A DNA stretch of 46,400 nt from Streptomyces ipomoeae 91-03 (GTDB lineage Bacteria > Actinomycetota > Actinomycetes > Streptomycetales > Streptomycetaceae), in NCBI RefSeq assembly GCF_000317595.1, contig NZ_AEJC01000208.1:1-46400 (forward strand), given 5' to 3'. Positions 15,414-23,094 of this stretch are shown piece after piece. Below the pieces are notes generated by a model, which was given only the letters and a program-made list of their open reading frames with translations, was not told where the DNA came from and made no database searches. The position numbers and the translations under genes are program-made. How positions within the stretch are numbered: the first letter of the stretch is position 1; each line of letters starts with the position of its first letter.

Positions 15414-17140
15414 CTCGTGCTCACCGTCCGCGTGTCCCGCCCCGAGCGCAGCACCTTGCCGGGGACCGCGCCCGTCACCATGTCGTCCCGTATCGCCTCG
15501 ACGCCGTTGACCCACACGGCCCGTACGCCGATGGCCTTGGAGTCCAGCCTCGGGCTGTCACCCGGCAGGTCGTGCACCAGGGTGGCCTTGCCGGCGTCGA
15601 CACGTTCCGGGTCGAACAGGACGAGGTCCGCGTGCCAGCCCTCCCGGACCTGCCCCCGCTCCCGCAGGCCGAACAGCCGCGCAGGGTCGTCGGTCAGCAT
15701 CTTCACCGCCTGTTCGAGGCCGACGAGTTTCCGGCCGCGCAGACAGTCGCCGATGAAGCGGGTCGTGTACGGCGCCCCGCACATACGGTCCAGATGGGCG
15801 CCGGCGTCGGAGCCGCCGAGGAGCACGTCCTCGTGCCGCCAGGCCTCGGCGCGCATGGACCAGCTCGCCGGGTCGTTGTCGGTCGGCATCGGCCACAGCA
15901 CCGTACGCAGGTCGTCGGCGGCGCAGATCTCCACCAGGCACTCGAAGGGTTCCTGCCCTCGTTCCGCCGCGATGTCCTCGACCACGCGCCCGGTCAGGCC
16001 CTCGTTCGCCTCGCTGTACGTGTCCCCGATGACGTACCGCCCGAAGTTCGTCAGCCGGCGGAAGACGCCCGCCTCCTTGGACTCCGCGCGCCGCAGCATC
16101 TCCGCGCGCACCTCCGGATCGCGCAGCCGCTCGATGCGCTCGGGCACCGGCAGGCCCAGGATCGGGCCCCAGCCGGGGATCAGGTTCAGCGCGCAGAAGG
16201 TGCCGAGGGACATGTTCATGGGGGTGAGGATGGGCATGGTCAGGGCCACCACCCGGCCTCCGGCCTTCCGCGCCCGCTCGCTCGCCTCCAGCTGCCGGGG
16301 CACACGCTCGGGGACGGCGGAATCGATGGTCAGGACGTTCCAGTTGAGCGGCCGGCCCGCCACCGCGCTCATCTCCACGAAGAGATCGATCTCGTCGTCG
16401 CTGAACTGGTCCAGACACCCCGCGACGATCGCCTCGATCTGCGTCCCCTCGTGTTCGCCGACGGCCCGGGACAGCGCGATCAGTTCCTCGGGCCCGGCGT
16501 GCCGCGAGGCGACCGGCTTCCCGTCCCCGTCGGAGTGCGTCGACGACTGCGTGGTCGACAGTCCCCACGCCCCGGCCTCCATCGCCTCGTGCAGCAGCCG
16601 GAGCATCGCGTCCATCTGCTCGTCGGTGGGTTGCCCACCGATGGCCTGCGGCCCCATCACATACCGCCGCAACGCGCAATGGCCCACCATGAACCCCGCG
16701 TTGACGGCGATCCGCCCTTCGAGGGCATCCAGATACTCCCCGAAGCCGTGCCAGCTCCAGGGCGCCCCCTCCTCCAGGGCGACGAGTGACATCCCCTCGA
16801 CTTTGGACATCATCCGCCGCGTGTAGTCCGCGTCTTCGGGACGGGAGGGGTTGAGGGGCGCGAGCGTGAAACCGCAGTTCCCGCCGGCGACGGTCGTCAC
16901 CCCGTGGTTGAGGGAGGGCGTCGCGTACGGGTCCCAGAAGAGCTGGGCGTCGTAGTGGGTGTGGGGGTCGACGAAGCCGGGCGAGAGAACGAGGCCAGTG
17001 GCGTCCTCGCTGGTCCGGGCCTCCTCGTCGACGCTCCCGATGACGGCGATACGGCCATTGCGTATCCCCACGTCAGCGATGTACGCAGGGGCGCCGGTCC
17101 CGTCGACGACGGTGGCGTTCTTGATGACGTGATCGAGCAT
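15410..17140 (-). CDS. N-acyl-D-amino-acid deacylase-like amidohydrolase
   Basis: A 576-aa metal-dependent hydrolase of the D-aminoacylase type. Motifs: VLSPGFVDPHTHYDAQLFW (H-x-H), TTVAGGNCGFTLAPLNPSR, the catalytic aspartate in LLGGSDAGAHLDRMCGAPYT, and a C-terminal composite beta domain (GQVREGWHADLVLFDPERV, AVWVNGVEAI). The family cleaves amide or cyclic amide bonds, but such genes in catabolic operons often act on other substrates. AGGAGGTGAACCCCC precedes ATG 17140. It sits between LLM and ALDH genes on the same strand, coupled to ALDH by a GTGA overlap, 95 bp after LLM. Confidence 0.88.
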   Translation of the reverse strand: MLDHVIKNATVVDGTGAPAYIADVGIRNGRIAVIGSVDEEARTSEDATGLVLSPGFVDPHTHYDAQLFWDPYATPSLNHGVTTVAGGNCGFTLAPLNPSRPEDADYTRRMMSKVEGMSLVALEEGAPWSWHGFGEYLDALEGRIAVNAGFMVGHCALRRYVMGPQAIGGQPTDEQMDAMLRLLHEAMEAGAWGLSTTQSSTHSDGDGKPVASRHAGPEELIALSRAVGEHEGTQIEAIVAGCLDQFSDDEIDLFVEMSAVAGRPLNWNVLTIDSAVPERVPRQLEASERARKAGGRVVALTMPILTPMNMSLGTFCALNLIPGWGPILGLPVPERIERLRDPEVRAEMLRRAESKEAGVFRRLTNFGRYVIGDTYSEANEGLTGRVVEDIAAERGQEPFECLVEICAADDLRTVLWPMPTDNDPASWSMRAEAWRHEDVLLGGSDAGAHLDRMCGAPYTTRFIGDCLRGRKLVGLEQAVKMLTDDPARLFGLRERGQVREGWHADLVLFDPERVDAGKATLVHDLPGDSPRLDSKAIGVRAVWVNGVEAIRDDMVTGAVPGKVLRSGRDTRTVSTR

Positions 17141-17169
17141 GGGGGTTCACCTCCTGACGTGCGGTACGT

Positions 17170-17235
17170 CCAACCGACCTGGGGGCGCGGGGCGCCGCGA
17201 GCGGGGGAGCGACCAGCCCCCGCCGACCCGCAGAC
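17170..17235 (+). repeat. Streptomyces-type intergenic repeat inside the operon
   Basis: CCTGGGGGCGCGGGGCGCCG followed by GAGCGACCAGCCCCCGCCGACC resembles the repeat at 141-230 and the one at the right window edge. It lies in the 95-bp gap between the LLM and amidohydrolase genes. Confidence 0.4.
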
Positions 17236-18363
17236 TCAAACGGCGCCCCCCGCGGAGCGGAACCGCGCAGTCCGGTGCACAGGATCCGTGTCGATCTTCG
17301 GAATCACGTGCTCCCCCACCAACCGGATCGTCTGCAACGTCTCCTCCTTCGGCACCCCCACCGGCAACCCGAAGCTCAACTGATCCGCTCCGGCCTGCTC
17401 CCACCGCTTGCACTGCGTGAGCACCTCGTCCGGATCCCCGCAGATCAACAGCTCCTCGGAGATGAGCAGTTCGATGAACTCCTCGTCGTACTCGGGCAGC
17501 GTCTCCGGCCACACCGGGAACCCCTCGGGACGAGGAAACGTGTCGTGGTACCGGAACACGAGCGAGGGCAGATAGTGCAGCCCGCCGTTCACGGCGATCC
17601 GCACGGCCTCCTCGTGCGTCGGCGCGCAGATCGCCGTCGTCGTCACCATCACGTTGTCGTTGACGAAGTCACCGATCGGCTCGGCGTCGACGATCGCGGT
17701 CTTGTACTGCTCCAGCACCCACTCCATGTCGGAGACCTTCTGCACGCTGAAGCCGAGCACGCCGAGCCCCTTCCGCGCGGCCATGGCGTACGACGGCGGC
17801 GACCCGGCGGCGTACCACATCGCGGGGTGGGACTTCCCGTACGGCTTGGGCAGGATCTTGCGCGGCGGCAGTGACCAGTGTTTGCCCTGGAAGCCGACGT
17901 ACTCGTCCTGGAGCCACATCTTGGGGAACTCGGCGATGGTCTCTTCCCAGATCTCCTTGGTGTGGTTCATGTCGGTGACGCCGGGGATGAAGCCGAGGAT
18001 CTCGTGGGAGCCGGCGCCGCGTCCGCTGCCGAACTCGAAGCGGCCCTCGCTGAGGTGGTCGAGCATGGCGACCTTCTCGGCGACCTTCACGGGGTGGTTG
18101 ACCTGGGCGAGGGGGTTGAAGATGCCGGAGCCGAGGTGGATCCGCTCGGTCGCGTGCGCCAGGTAGCCGAGGAAGACGTCGTTGGCGGAGAGGTGGGAGT
18201 ACTCCTCCAGGAAGTGGTGCTCGGAGGCCCACGCGTACTTGAAGCCGGCCTTGTCCGCCTCGATGACGTACTCGGTCTCCTCCATCAGCGCCTTGTGCTC
18301 CGCGAGCGGATCGGTCTCGGCCCGCTTGCCCACGTACCCCTGTACAAAGAGCCCGAATTCCAA
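17236..18363 (-). CDS. LLM class flavin-dependent oxidoreductase
   Basis: A 375-aa luciferase-like monooxygenase of the bacterial alkanal-monooxygenase-like type. Motifs: MEFGLFVQGYVG, FKYAWASEHHFLEEYSHLSA, VAMLDHLSEGRFEFGSGRGA, HPAMWYAAGSPPSYAMAARK and the C-terminal GADQLSFGLPVG. Such enzymes use FMNH2 from a partner reductase to oxygenate a substrate. The start is TTG at 18363. It heads the LLM, amidohydrolase, ALDH operon, and two palindromic operator sites lie 28-104 bp upstream. The operon order suggests oxygenation, then hydrolysis, then aldehyde oxidation of one compound (inference). Confidence 0.88.
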   Translation of the reverse strand: MEFGLFVQGYVGKRAETDPLAEHKALMEETEYVIEADKAGFKYAWASEHHFLEEYSHLSANDVFLGYLAHATERIHLGSGIFNPLAQVNHPVKVAEKVAMLDHLSEGRFEFGSGRGAGSHEILGFIPGVTDMNHTKEIWEETIAEFPKMWLQDEYVGFQGKHWSLPPRKILPKPYGKSHPAMWYAAGSPPSYAMAARKGLGVLGFSVQKVSDMEWVLEQYKTAIVDAEPIGDFVNDNVMVTTTAICAPTHEEAVRIAVNGGLHYLPSLVFRYHDTFPRPEGFPVWPETLPEYDEEFIELLISEELLICGDPDEVLTQCKRWEQAGADQLSFGLPVGVPKEETLQTIRLVGEHVIPKIDTDPVHRTARFRSAGGAV

Positions 18364-18390
18364 GGAGGTTCACCGTCCCCACGGTCGTAT

Positions 18391-18467
18391 CTGACTGTTC
18401 GTCAGATCCTGATAGGGCCGACTGTTCCACCGGGCCCATGCACCGTCAATAGCTGACGTACCGTCAG
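18391..18467. promoter_or_regulatory. Two CTGAC-n5-GTCAG operators of the shared regulon
   Basis: Site A CTGACTGTTCGTCAG (18391-18405) and site B CTGACGTACCGTCAG (18453-18467) lie between the LLM operon start and the end of the SDR gene. They belong to the set also found at 19303, 24048, 34363, 43191 and 43218. The size and symmetry suit a TetR-type repressor. Confidence 0.75.
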
Positions 18468-18495
18468 ATGTCAGGGACGGCGGAGCGGCCCGCCG

Positions 18496-19253
18496 TCACC
18501 CGAGACTCACCCCCGCCAGCCACCCCCCGTCGATCACGAACGGCTGCCCGGTGATGTAGGAGGAGTCGTCGCAGGAGAGGAAGAGGGCGAGGCGGGCCAC
18601 CTCCTCGGGCCTGCCGATGCGGCCCAGCGGGACGCGCTTGCGGTACAGCCGGTCGATGGACTCGGCGGACGCGCCGTCGCCGGGGTCGGACATCGCGGTG
18701 TCGATGGCGCCGGGGCAGACCGCGTTGACGCGGATCCCCTTGCGGGCCAGCTCCAGCGCGGCGACCCGGGTGAGGCCGACGATCGCGTGCTTGGTCGCGG
18801 CGTACGCGCCGACGTACGCCATGCCCGTGAGCCCGGTGTACGAGGCGGTGTTGACGATCGTGCCGCCGCCGGCCGCCTCGATCTCGGGGGCCAGGGCCTT
18901 GAGGCCGAGGAAGACGCCGACCTGGTTGACCTGCACGACCCGCATGAACTCGTCGAGGGGGGTGTCGACGAGGGCGTTGAAACGCAGGATGCCGGCGTTG
19001 TTGACGAGTCCGTCGACGCGGCCGTACGCGTCCTTGGCCGCGGTGACGGCCGCCGCCCAGTCGGCCTCGCGGCTGACGTCGAGGTGGACGTAGAGCGCGC
19101 CGATCTCCTTGGCGAGGGCCTCGCCCCGGTCGTCGAGGACGTCGGCGACGACGACCTCGGCGCCCTCCGCCCGGAACAGCCGGGCCTCCTGCCCCCCCCC
19201 TGGCCGCGCGCGGCGCCTGTGACGAGGACTACACGTCCGTCGAGCTTGCCCAT
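18496..19253 (-). pseudogene. Short-chain dehydrogenase/reductase, frameshifted at a G9 run
   Basis: ATG 19253 gives MGKLDGRVVLVTGAARGQGG, the TGxxxGxG cofactor loop. The frame is lost at nine C residues on the plus strand (19192-19200). The next frame continues EARLFRAEGAEVVVADVLDD, LVNNAGILRFNALVDTPLDE, TASYTG, YAATKHAIVGLTR (catalytic Tyr/Lys) and ends ITGQPFVIDGGWLAGVSLG. Seven or ten G residues on the coding strand would restore a normal classical SDR of about 252 aa, so a homopolymer error is possible and the gene may be functional. A regulon operator lies 50 bp upstream (19303-19317), linking it to the LLM and thiolase genes. Confidence 0.8.
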
Positions 19254-19302
19254 GCGGACTCCCTTCGCGGGTGCGTTGGCCGAGGTCAGGGTACCTCTGG
19301 AA

Positions 19303-19317
19303 CTGACGGAGCGTCAG
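19303..19317. promoter_or_regulatory. CTGACGGAGCGTCAG operator upstream of the SDR gene
   Basis: A perfect-arm copy of the shared palindrome (TGACG-GAG-CGTCA), 50-64 bp before the SDR start codon. It is followed by ATG, as in other copies (GTCAGATG). Confidence 0.75.
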
Positions 19318-19453
19318 ATGAAAGCCCGGATGTTCACCTACGCAACCGTAAGTGACTGAGGAGTAGGGATGTTTGACTCTGTCATCGGGCTGTACCGGAC
19401 CCCAATAATCCTCCAGCGGAAGGTAAAGCCACCCCCAAGGAGAGAACGGAAGC

Positions 19454-20197
19454 ATGGCGAAGAGGCGGTTCAAGAACAAGAAGGTCCGATACGTCGCGAT
19501 CGGGTCCTCAGTTGTGACGGTCGCGGCTGTCGCCACCGTGTTGCTGCCGTCGGCCAACGCCGCCGAGGAGAAGACGCCGGAACAGGTCATGGAGCTCTGC
19601 AGGCGGGCCGAGGTGCTCAACGGCAAGAAGCAGTCCCTCGATGACTTCGGCGGCCATCCGATCGCCGGACCCAGTTTCGGGTCCGACAACTGTGATTTCG
19701 TCGAGACGAAGTTCGAGACCTTCGACGGGCCCACGGAAAAGGTCACCGTCGACTTCCCGAACTGCGAGCCGAACGCCACCGAACCGTCGAAGGTGACCAC
19801 CGAGTTCTCGAAGACGGTGGCCCAGGGTCAGGGCAAGTACACCGTGACCCAGCAGGGCGCCCTCGGTGGACTTTTCGGAGCCTTGAGCGGTTCCTGGGTG
19901 AAGCACAAGGGCACGCTGGACATGAACATCAAGTCGGCCACCGCCAGCGAGTCGGAACAGCGGGAAGTTCCCGTCGGCAAGGTCATGCATGTGACGTTCA
20001 CGCCGAAGATGCAGCGTATGACCGGCGAATGGCGCGTGCGCATCGACGCCAATCCCGGCAGCTTCGCGGTCAACCCCACGCCCGAGCAGAACTTCGTGGC
20101 GCCGGAAGTCGTCGAGGGCCCGGTCGTCCTGGAGGGTGCCGCGGGCACGCCCGGACTCGTGGACGGCACCACCAAGGTCGTCCTGGAGGACTGCTGA
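19454..20197 (+). CDS. Secreted beta-rich hypothetical protein 1
   Basis: A 247-aa protein. An N-terminal basic stretch and hydrophobic core (KKVRYVAIGSSVVTVAAVAT) end at SANAAEE, a Sec signal peptide. The mature part has Cys near the N-terminus, in the middle and at the end (VVLEDC). It contains Ser/Thr-alternating strands and a segment VPVGKVMHVTFTPKMQRMTG. That order (conserved Cys, S/T-rich stretch, VPxG turn then a strand) resembles aerolysin/ETX-MTX2 pore-forming modules, but the match is by eye only. AAGGAGAG precedes ATG 19454. The neighbour at 20449 is similar in size and style, suggesting a pair. Confidence 0.7.
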   Translation: MAKRRFKNKKVRYVAIGSSVVTVAAVATVLLPSANAAEEKTPEQVMELCRRAEVLNGKKQSLDDFGGHPIAGPSFGSDNCDFVETKFETFDGPTEKVTVDFPNCEPNATEPSKVTTEFSKTVAQGQGKYTVTQQGALGGLFGALSGSWVKHKGTLDMNIKSATASESEQREVPVGKVMHVTFTPKMQRMTGEWRVRIDANPGSFAVNPTPEQNFVAPEVVEGPVVLEGAAGTPGLVDGTTKVVLEDC

Positions 20198-20275
20198 CCG
20201 ACGGCCGCCGGTCGCCCTCCCCCGGCCGACAGTCGTCCGTCACCCTCCTCCTGACCGACGACCGGCGGTCGTCCG
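20195..20275. repeat. Direct repeat pair with a GC hairpin between secreted genes
   Basis: TGACCGACGGCCGCCGGTCG (from 20195) and TGACCGACGACCGGCGGTCG (from 20253) are near-identical. The second forms a 7-bp hairpin, GACGACC-GGC-GGTCGTC at 20257-20273, which could end or attenuate transcription between the two genes. From 20280 to 20440 the spacer is C-rich and otherwise featureless. Confidence 0.5.
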
Positions 20276-20448
20276 CCACCCCCCACCCACACACTTCTCC
20301 CCCCACGGGAACCCCCACTTCATCCCCCACGCGGTCCCCCACTCCCCCCCAATTCCTCCCACTCCCCCATGGGGCCAGCCGTCCCATCCTCCTGGGGCGA
20401 CCCGCCCCACCAGCACTTTTCCCCCGACCACCCTTGCAGGAGACACAC

Positions 20449-21252
20449 ATGGCACGCACCGGGCGCAGCGGCAACCACCGCAGCAAGAAGAAGCGCATCA
20501 CCCTCGCGCTGGCGCCGATCGCCGCCCTCGGACTGGCCGTTCCGCTGATGTACAGCGCGGGGGCCGCCACCCCTGACGAGGTGGCCACGGACTGCCGTAC
20601 GGACTCGGACAAGCTGGAGAACTGCGAGTTCGTCGACGTGCAGAGCAAGGCCAACAGTTTCGGCCCCAACGAGCGGGTCACCTCCGTGACCGACAACTGC
20701 GGCAGCACCACCGCCGCGACCAAGTCCTTCAGCGGGACCGCCTCCGCGACCCGCGTCATTCAGCTGGAGAACGGCTTCGGCGTCGACGGCAGTACGAAGC
20801 TGGGCAGCTCGTTCTTCGAGATCGGCGTGAAGTTCAACACGCAGGAAATCAACATCAAGCGTGACGACACCACGTCCTCCTTCAGCTTCACCCGGAGCGA
20901 CACGGTGAAGCCCGACAACATCGCCTTCTTCATGTGGTCCCACAAGCGCACGGACGTGAGTGGATTCCTGCGGGCCACCTACAAGGAGGAGCAGAACGGC
21001 CAGAAGGTGTTCTTCTCCCCCAGTGAGGGCGCGGCCACCGTGCACGTCTTCTATCCGCAGCTCCTGAAGAGCGGCACCCCGGACGGCCGGCTCTGGCTGC
21101 GCAATGTGCAGTGCGGGACACCCCAGGCGGACTCGGTTCTCAACGCGGAGAGCGGCAACGTCCGTTCCCTCCGGACGGAGCCGGGATTCGGTCAGGGCGG
21201 CGAGAATGTGACCGATGTCGAAATTCCGCTGTCGGAAATCACCGTGGAGTGA
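20449..21252 (+). CDS. Secreted beta-rich hypothetical protein 2
   Basis: A 267-aa protein. Basic start MARTGRSGNHRSKKKRITLA, hydrophobic core and AGAATPDE cleavage region, so exported. The mature domain has Cys in ATDCRTDSDKLENCEF, VTDNCGSTTAATKSFSGTAS and NVQCG. Ser/Thr-alternating strands (SFSFTRSDTVKP) and the segment NIAFFMWSHKRTDVSGFLRA follow; the last matches the 'turn then strand' pattern of aerolysin-type domains (inference). AGGAGACACAC precedes the ATG; an upstream in-frame extension is not coding-like. It is followed by a strong hairpin at 21384. Possibly a partner of the protein at 19454. Confidence 0.72.
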   Translation: MARTGRSGNHRSKKKRITLALAPIAALGLAVPLMYSAGAATPDEVATDCRTDSDKLENCEFVDVQSKANSFGPNERVTSVTDNCGSTTAATKSFSGTASATRVIQLENGFGVDGSTKLGSSFFEIGVKFNTQEINIKRDDTTSSFSFTRSDTVKPDNIAFFMWSHKRTDVSGFLRATYKEEQNGQKVFFSPSEGAATVHVFYPQLLKSGTPDGRLWLRNVQCGTPQADSVLNAESGNVRSLRTEPGFGQGGENVTDVEIPLSEITVE

Positions 21253-21383
21253 CGAGCGGTTTCGGCCCCGAAACGTCGAGCGGTTCCGGGGCCGCGTACA
21301 GCGCCGAATGATGCGAATGACATGGCAGTGAATGACGGTGAGAACCAGCCGGTGTAAAAGCGGCCACCGGCCGGTGTCGATCC

Positions 21384-21417
21384 GAATGAGCCCCCGTGGA
21401 GACACGGGGGCTCATTC
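21384..21417. terminator. Perfect 15-bp stem terminator
   Basis: GAATGAGCCCCCGTG and its exact complement CACGGGGGCTCATTC are separated by GAGA, followed by TTAT. It lies between the converging secreted-protein gene and LuxR gene and can serve both directions. Confidence 0.8.
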
Positions 21418-21423
21418 TTATGG

Positions 21424-21528
21424 GCGCTCTTATGAGCGTTCTTACGGATGTTCTCGCATGTTCTCGCAGACGTTCTTACGGGCGTTCTTACGGGCGTTCC
21501 TACGGACGTCCCTGTGACGTTCTCATAC
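21424..21528. repeat. 12-bp tandem repeat array
   Basis: About eight degenerate copies of GCGTTCTTACGG run from 21424 to 21528 (clearest at 21436-21447, 21470-21481, 21482-21493 and 21494-21505). The array is non-coding and sits between the terminator and the LuxR gene end. Confidence 0.7.
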
Positions 21529-21538
21529 GCGAACAGAC

Positions 21539-22384
21539 TCACACCCGAACCGCCGAGGTCGCCCCCAGCCACCGCAGGACCGCCTCCGTACTGCCCCGGA
21601 CGTCCAGCTTGGCGTAGATGTTGCTGAGGTTGTTGCGGACGGTCTTCTCGCTCAGGGTCAGCCGCAGCCCGATCTCCTGGGCGCCGAGGCCGGTGGAGAG
21701 CAGCTCCATGATCTGGCGTTCGCGGGGCGAGAGCAGCGCGCGGAGCTGTTCCGTCGCCTGGCCGTTGCCCGGCATGCCCTGGGCGGCGTCCCGGAGGGCG
21801 GCGCACGCGGTGGGCGAGAGGTAGGTGTGGCCGACCGTGGCGGCCATGACCGCCGAGGAGAGCATGCAGGTGCAGTAGTCGCCCTCGACGAGATAGCCCG
21901 CCCCGCCCCGGAACGCCTCGACGACCGCCTCGCTGTCCCGGCGCGGGGTCACGACGATCACCGGCGCGCTCATGTCACCCATGGCCTTCAGCAGCTCCGC
22001 GAACGACACCGAGGGGTCCTCGCACCGCAGGACCACGACATCCGCGCCGGAGTCCTGAAGCCCCCGGTAGGGCGGGGTCAGGTGCAGCACCCGGCGTACG
22101 TACGGATCGTCGGGGGCCGGCCAGTCGTGGTGCGGCCACGCCCCCTGGGCGCAGGCGAGCGCGACGGACAGACCGCGGGAGGGAGTCGCGGAAGCGCTGC
22201 CGACCGGCTGGGAAAGGCCGTACTCGGACGAGCCGTGCTGGGCCGAGCCGTGCTGCGAAGAGCTGTGCTGGGCCGAGCCGTGCTGGGAGGAGCTGTGCTG
22301 GGCCGAGCCGTGCTTGGAAGTTCGGACGTGCCGGGGGGATCGCACTTCGCGTGTCCTTCCGCCGAGGCCATGACGTCCGTACAT
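21539..22384 (-). CDS. LuxR-type (NarL-like) response regulator with N-terminal repeat
   Basis: A 281-aa protein. Residues 23-52 are three 10-residue repeats (QHGSAQHSSS type). Residues about 70-190 resemble a degenerate receiver domain (GADVVVLRCEDPSVSFAELL, APVIVVTPRRDSEAVVEAFR, GGAGYLVEGDYC) with VVVLR where a phospho-Asp strand would be. The C-terminal LuxR HTH is clear: LLSPRERQIMELLSTGLGAQ, LTLSEKTVRNNLSNIYAKL. It should bind DNA; phosphorylation is doubtful because the acidic pocket is not obvious. No RBS is visible before ATG 22384. No histidine kinase gene is nearby. Confidence 0.85.
   Translation of the reverse strand: MYGRHGLGGRTREVRSPRHVRTSKHGSAQHSSSQHGSAQHSSSQHGSAQHGSSEYGLSQPVGSASATPSRGLSVALACAQGAWPHHDWPAPDDPYVRRVLHLTPPYRGLQDSGADVVVLRCEDPSVSFAELLKAMGDMSAPVIVVTPRRDSEAVVEAFRGGAGYLVEGDYCTCMLSSAVMAATVGHTYLSPTACAALRDAAQGMPGNGQATEQLRALLSPRERQIMELLSTGLGAQEIGLRLTLSEKTVRNNLSNIYAKLDVRGSTEAVLRWLGATSAVRV
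22231..22320 (-). repeat. Three 30-bp in-frame tandem repeats in the LuxR gene
   Basis: Units 22231-22260, 22261-22290 and 22291-22320 are nearly identical and encode Gln/His/Ser-rich decapeptides. The copy number may vary between strains by slippage without breaking the frame. Confidence 0.8.
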
Positions 22385-22406
22385 ACGCGCGCGGGCGTAG
22401 ATATGT

Positions 22407-22676
22407 TCAAAACTTCAAATGACACATGTCACCACGCCGACAAGTTGGCCGAACCCAGTCGTCCTCGTCCTCGAAACTCCACCGGAAGTCGACCTGTGCG
22501 GCAGGGGCGACGGCGCGCACGGCGTCGTGGAACCCCTGCTCGATCTTGTCGGCCCAGCGGCCGAAACCGGTCACGATGATCGGGTAGTCGCTCCCCGCGA
22601 AGACACGACCCGCCGAGGCGTCCTCGCTCACCACCACGTCCCGGTCGAGATCGTGCTCGTGGAGGAAGGCGGTCAC
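22407..22676 (-). CDS. Small conserved hypothetical protein
   Basis: An 89-aa protein from a GTG: VTAFLHEHDLDRDVVVSEDA, then FAGSDYPIIVTGFGRWADKI and VDFRWSFEDEDDWVRPTC. It looks like a compact alpha/beta domain; no family is recognised. The start is uncertain, since coding-like sequence (LTTRVAEA) extends upstream to a CTG. It lies 20 bp downstream of the truncated regulator on the same strand and may be its operon partner. Confidence 0.5.
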   Translation of the reverse strand: MTAFLHEHDLDRDVVVSEDASAGRVFAGSDYPIIVTGFGRWADKIEQGFHDAVRAVAPAAQVDFRWSFEDEDDWVRPTCRRGDMCHLKF

Positions 22677-22696
22677 CGCCTCGGCGACCCTCGTCG

Positions 22697-22921
22697 TCAG
22701 CGAGCGGCGGCACCCAGCGATGAGGTGAGCGTCCCGGTGAAGGCGGTGCCCGAGTGGTCGGCGTGGTCGCGTATGCGTGCGGCGATGGCGTCGGCTCCGC
22801 CGGCTTCCATGAGGTGTACGAGACGGTCGGCGAGGCGGTCGTGGGCTTCGCGAGTGTCGGGGAGGGTGGAGAGGTAGAAGTCCGTGGCGTCGTACGCCAT
22901 GCGGAAGACGTGCTTCTTCAC
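22697..22921 (-). pseudogene. Truncated GntR/FadR-type regulator, C-terminal part
   Basis: From a GTG at 22921 there are 74 codons: VKKHVFRMAYDATDFYLSTL, then REAHDRLADRLVHLMEAGGA and DAIAARIRDHADHSG. The H-DRLxxxLxxxxAGxADAxAxxIRDHxxHS pattern resembles the last helices of an FCD ligand domain. No winged-helix DNA-binding domain precedes it, because the upstream frame is Arg/Pro-rich shadow sequence. It may be the remnant of the local regulator of the LLM gene at 23095. Alternatively it is a small intact protein of unknown role. Confidence 0.45.
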
Positions 22922-22930
22922 ATCGCTCAG

Positions 22931-22949
22931 CGTCAGATAAGCGTCAGAT
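22931..22949. promoter_or_regulatory. Direct repeat of the operator half-site CGTCAGAT
   Basis: CGTCAGAT occurs at 22931-22938 and 22942-22949, an 11-bp period, just upstream of the GTG at 22921. It equals the right half of the regulon palindrome (CGTCAGAT at 18398-18407 and 43198-43207), but in direct rather than inverted order. Confidence 0.4.
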
Positions 22950-23094
22950 GGTCGTCGTCGGTCGTCGGGGCCGGTTCGGGGGCGCCGACGCACACCATCG
23001 GGGTGCCGGCGCCTCGAAGCGTGACGCGGATCATCGGCCAACGTACACAGCGCCGCCGGGATCGACGGCGGGGGCATCACCACCGGCCGAGGGA

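Noticed and set aside
15336..16826. Long plus-strand frame opposite the D-aminoacylase-like gene
   Set aside because: Ser/Arg/Pro-rich shadow of a well-supported coding strand; no RBS and no domain.
17150..17170. CTGACGTGCGGTACGTCC before the amidohydrolase
   Set aside because: Arm spacing is 7 nt and the right arm is incomplete. The gene already belongs to the operon controlled at 18391-18467.
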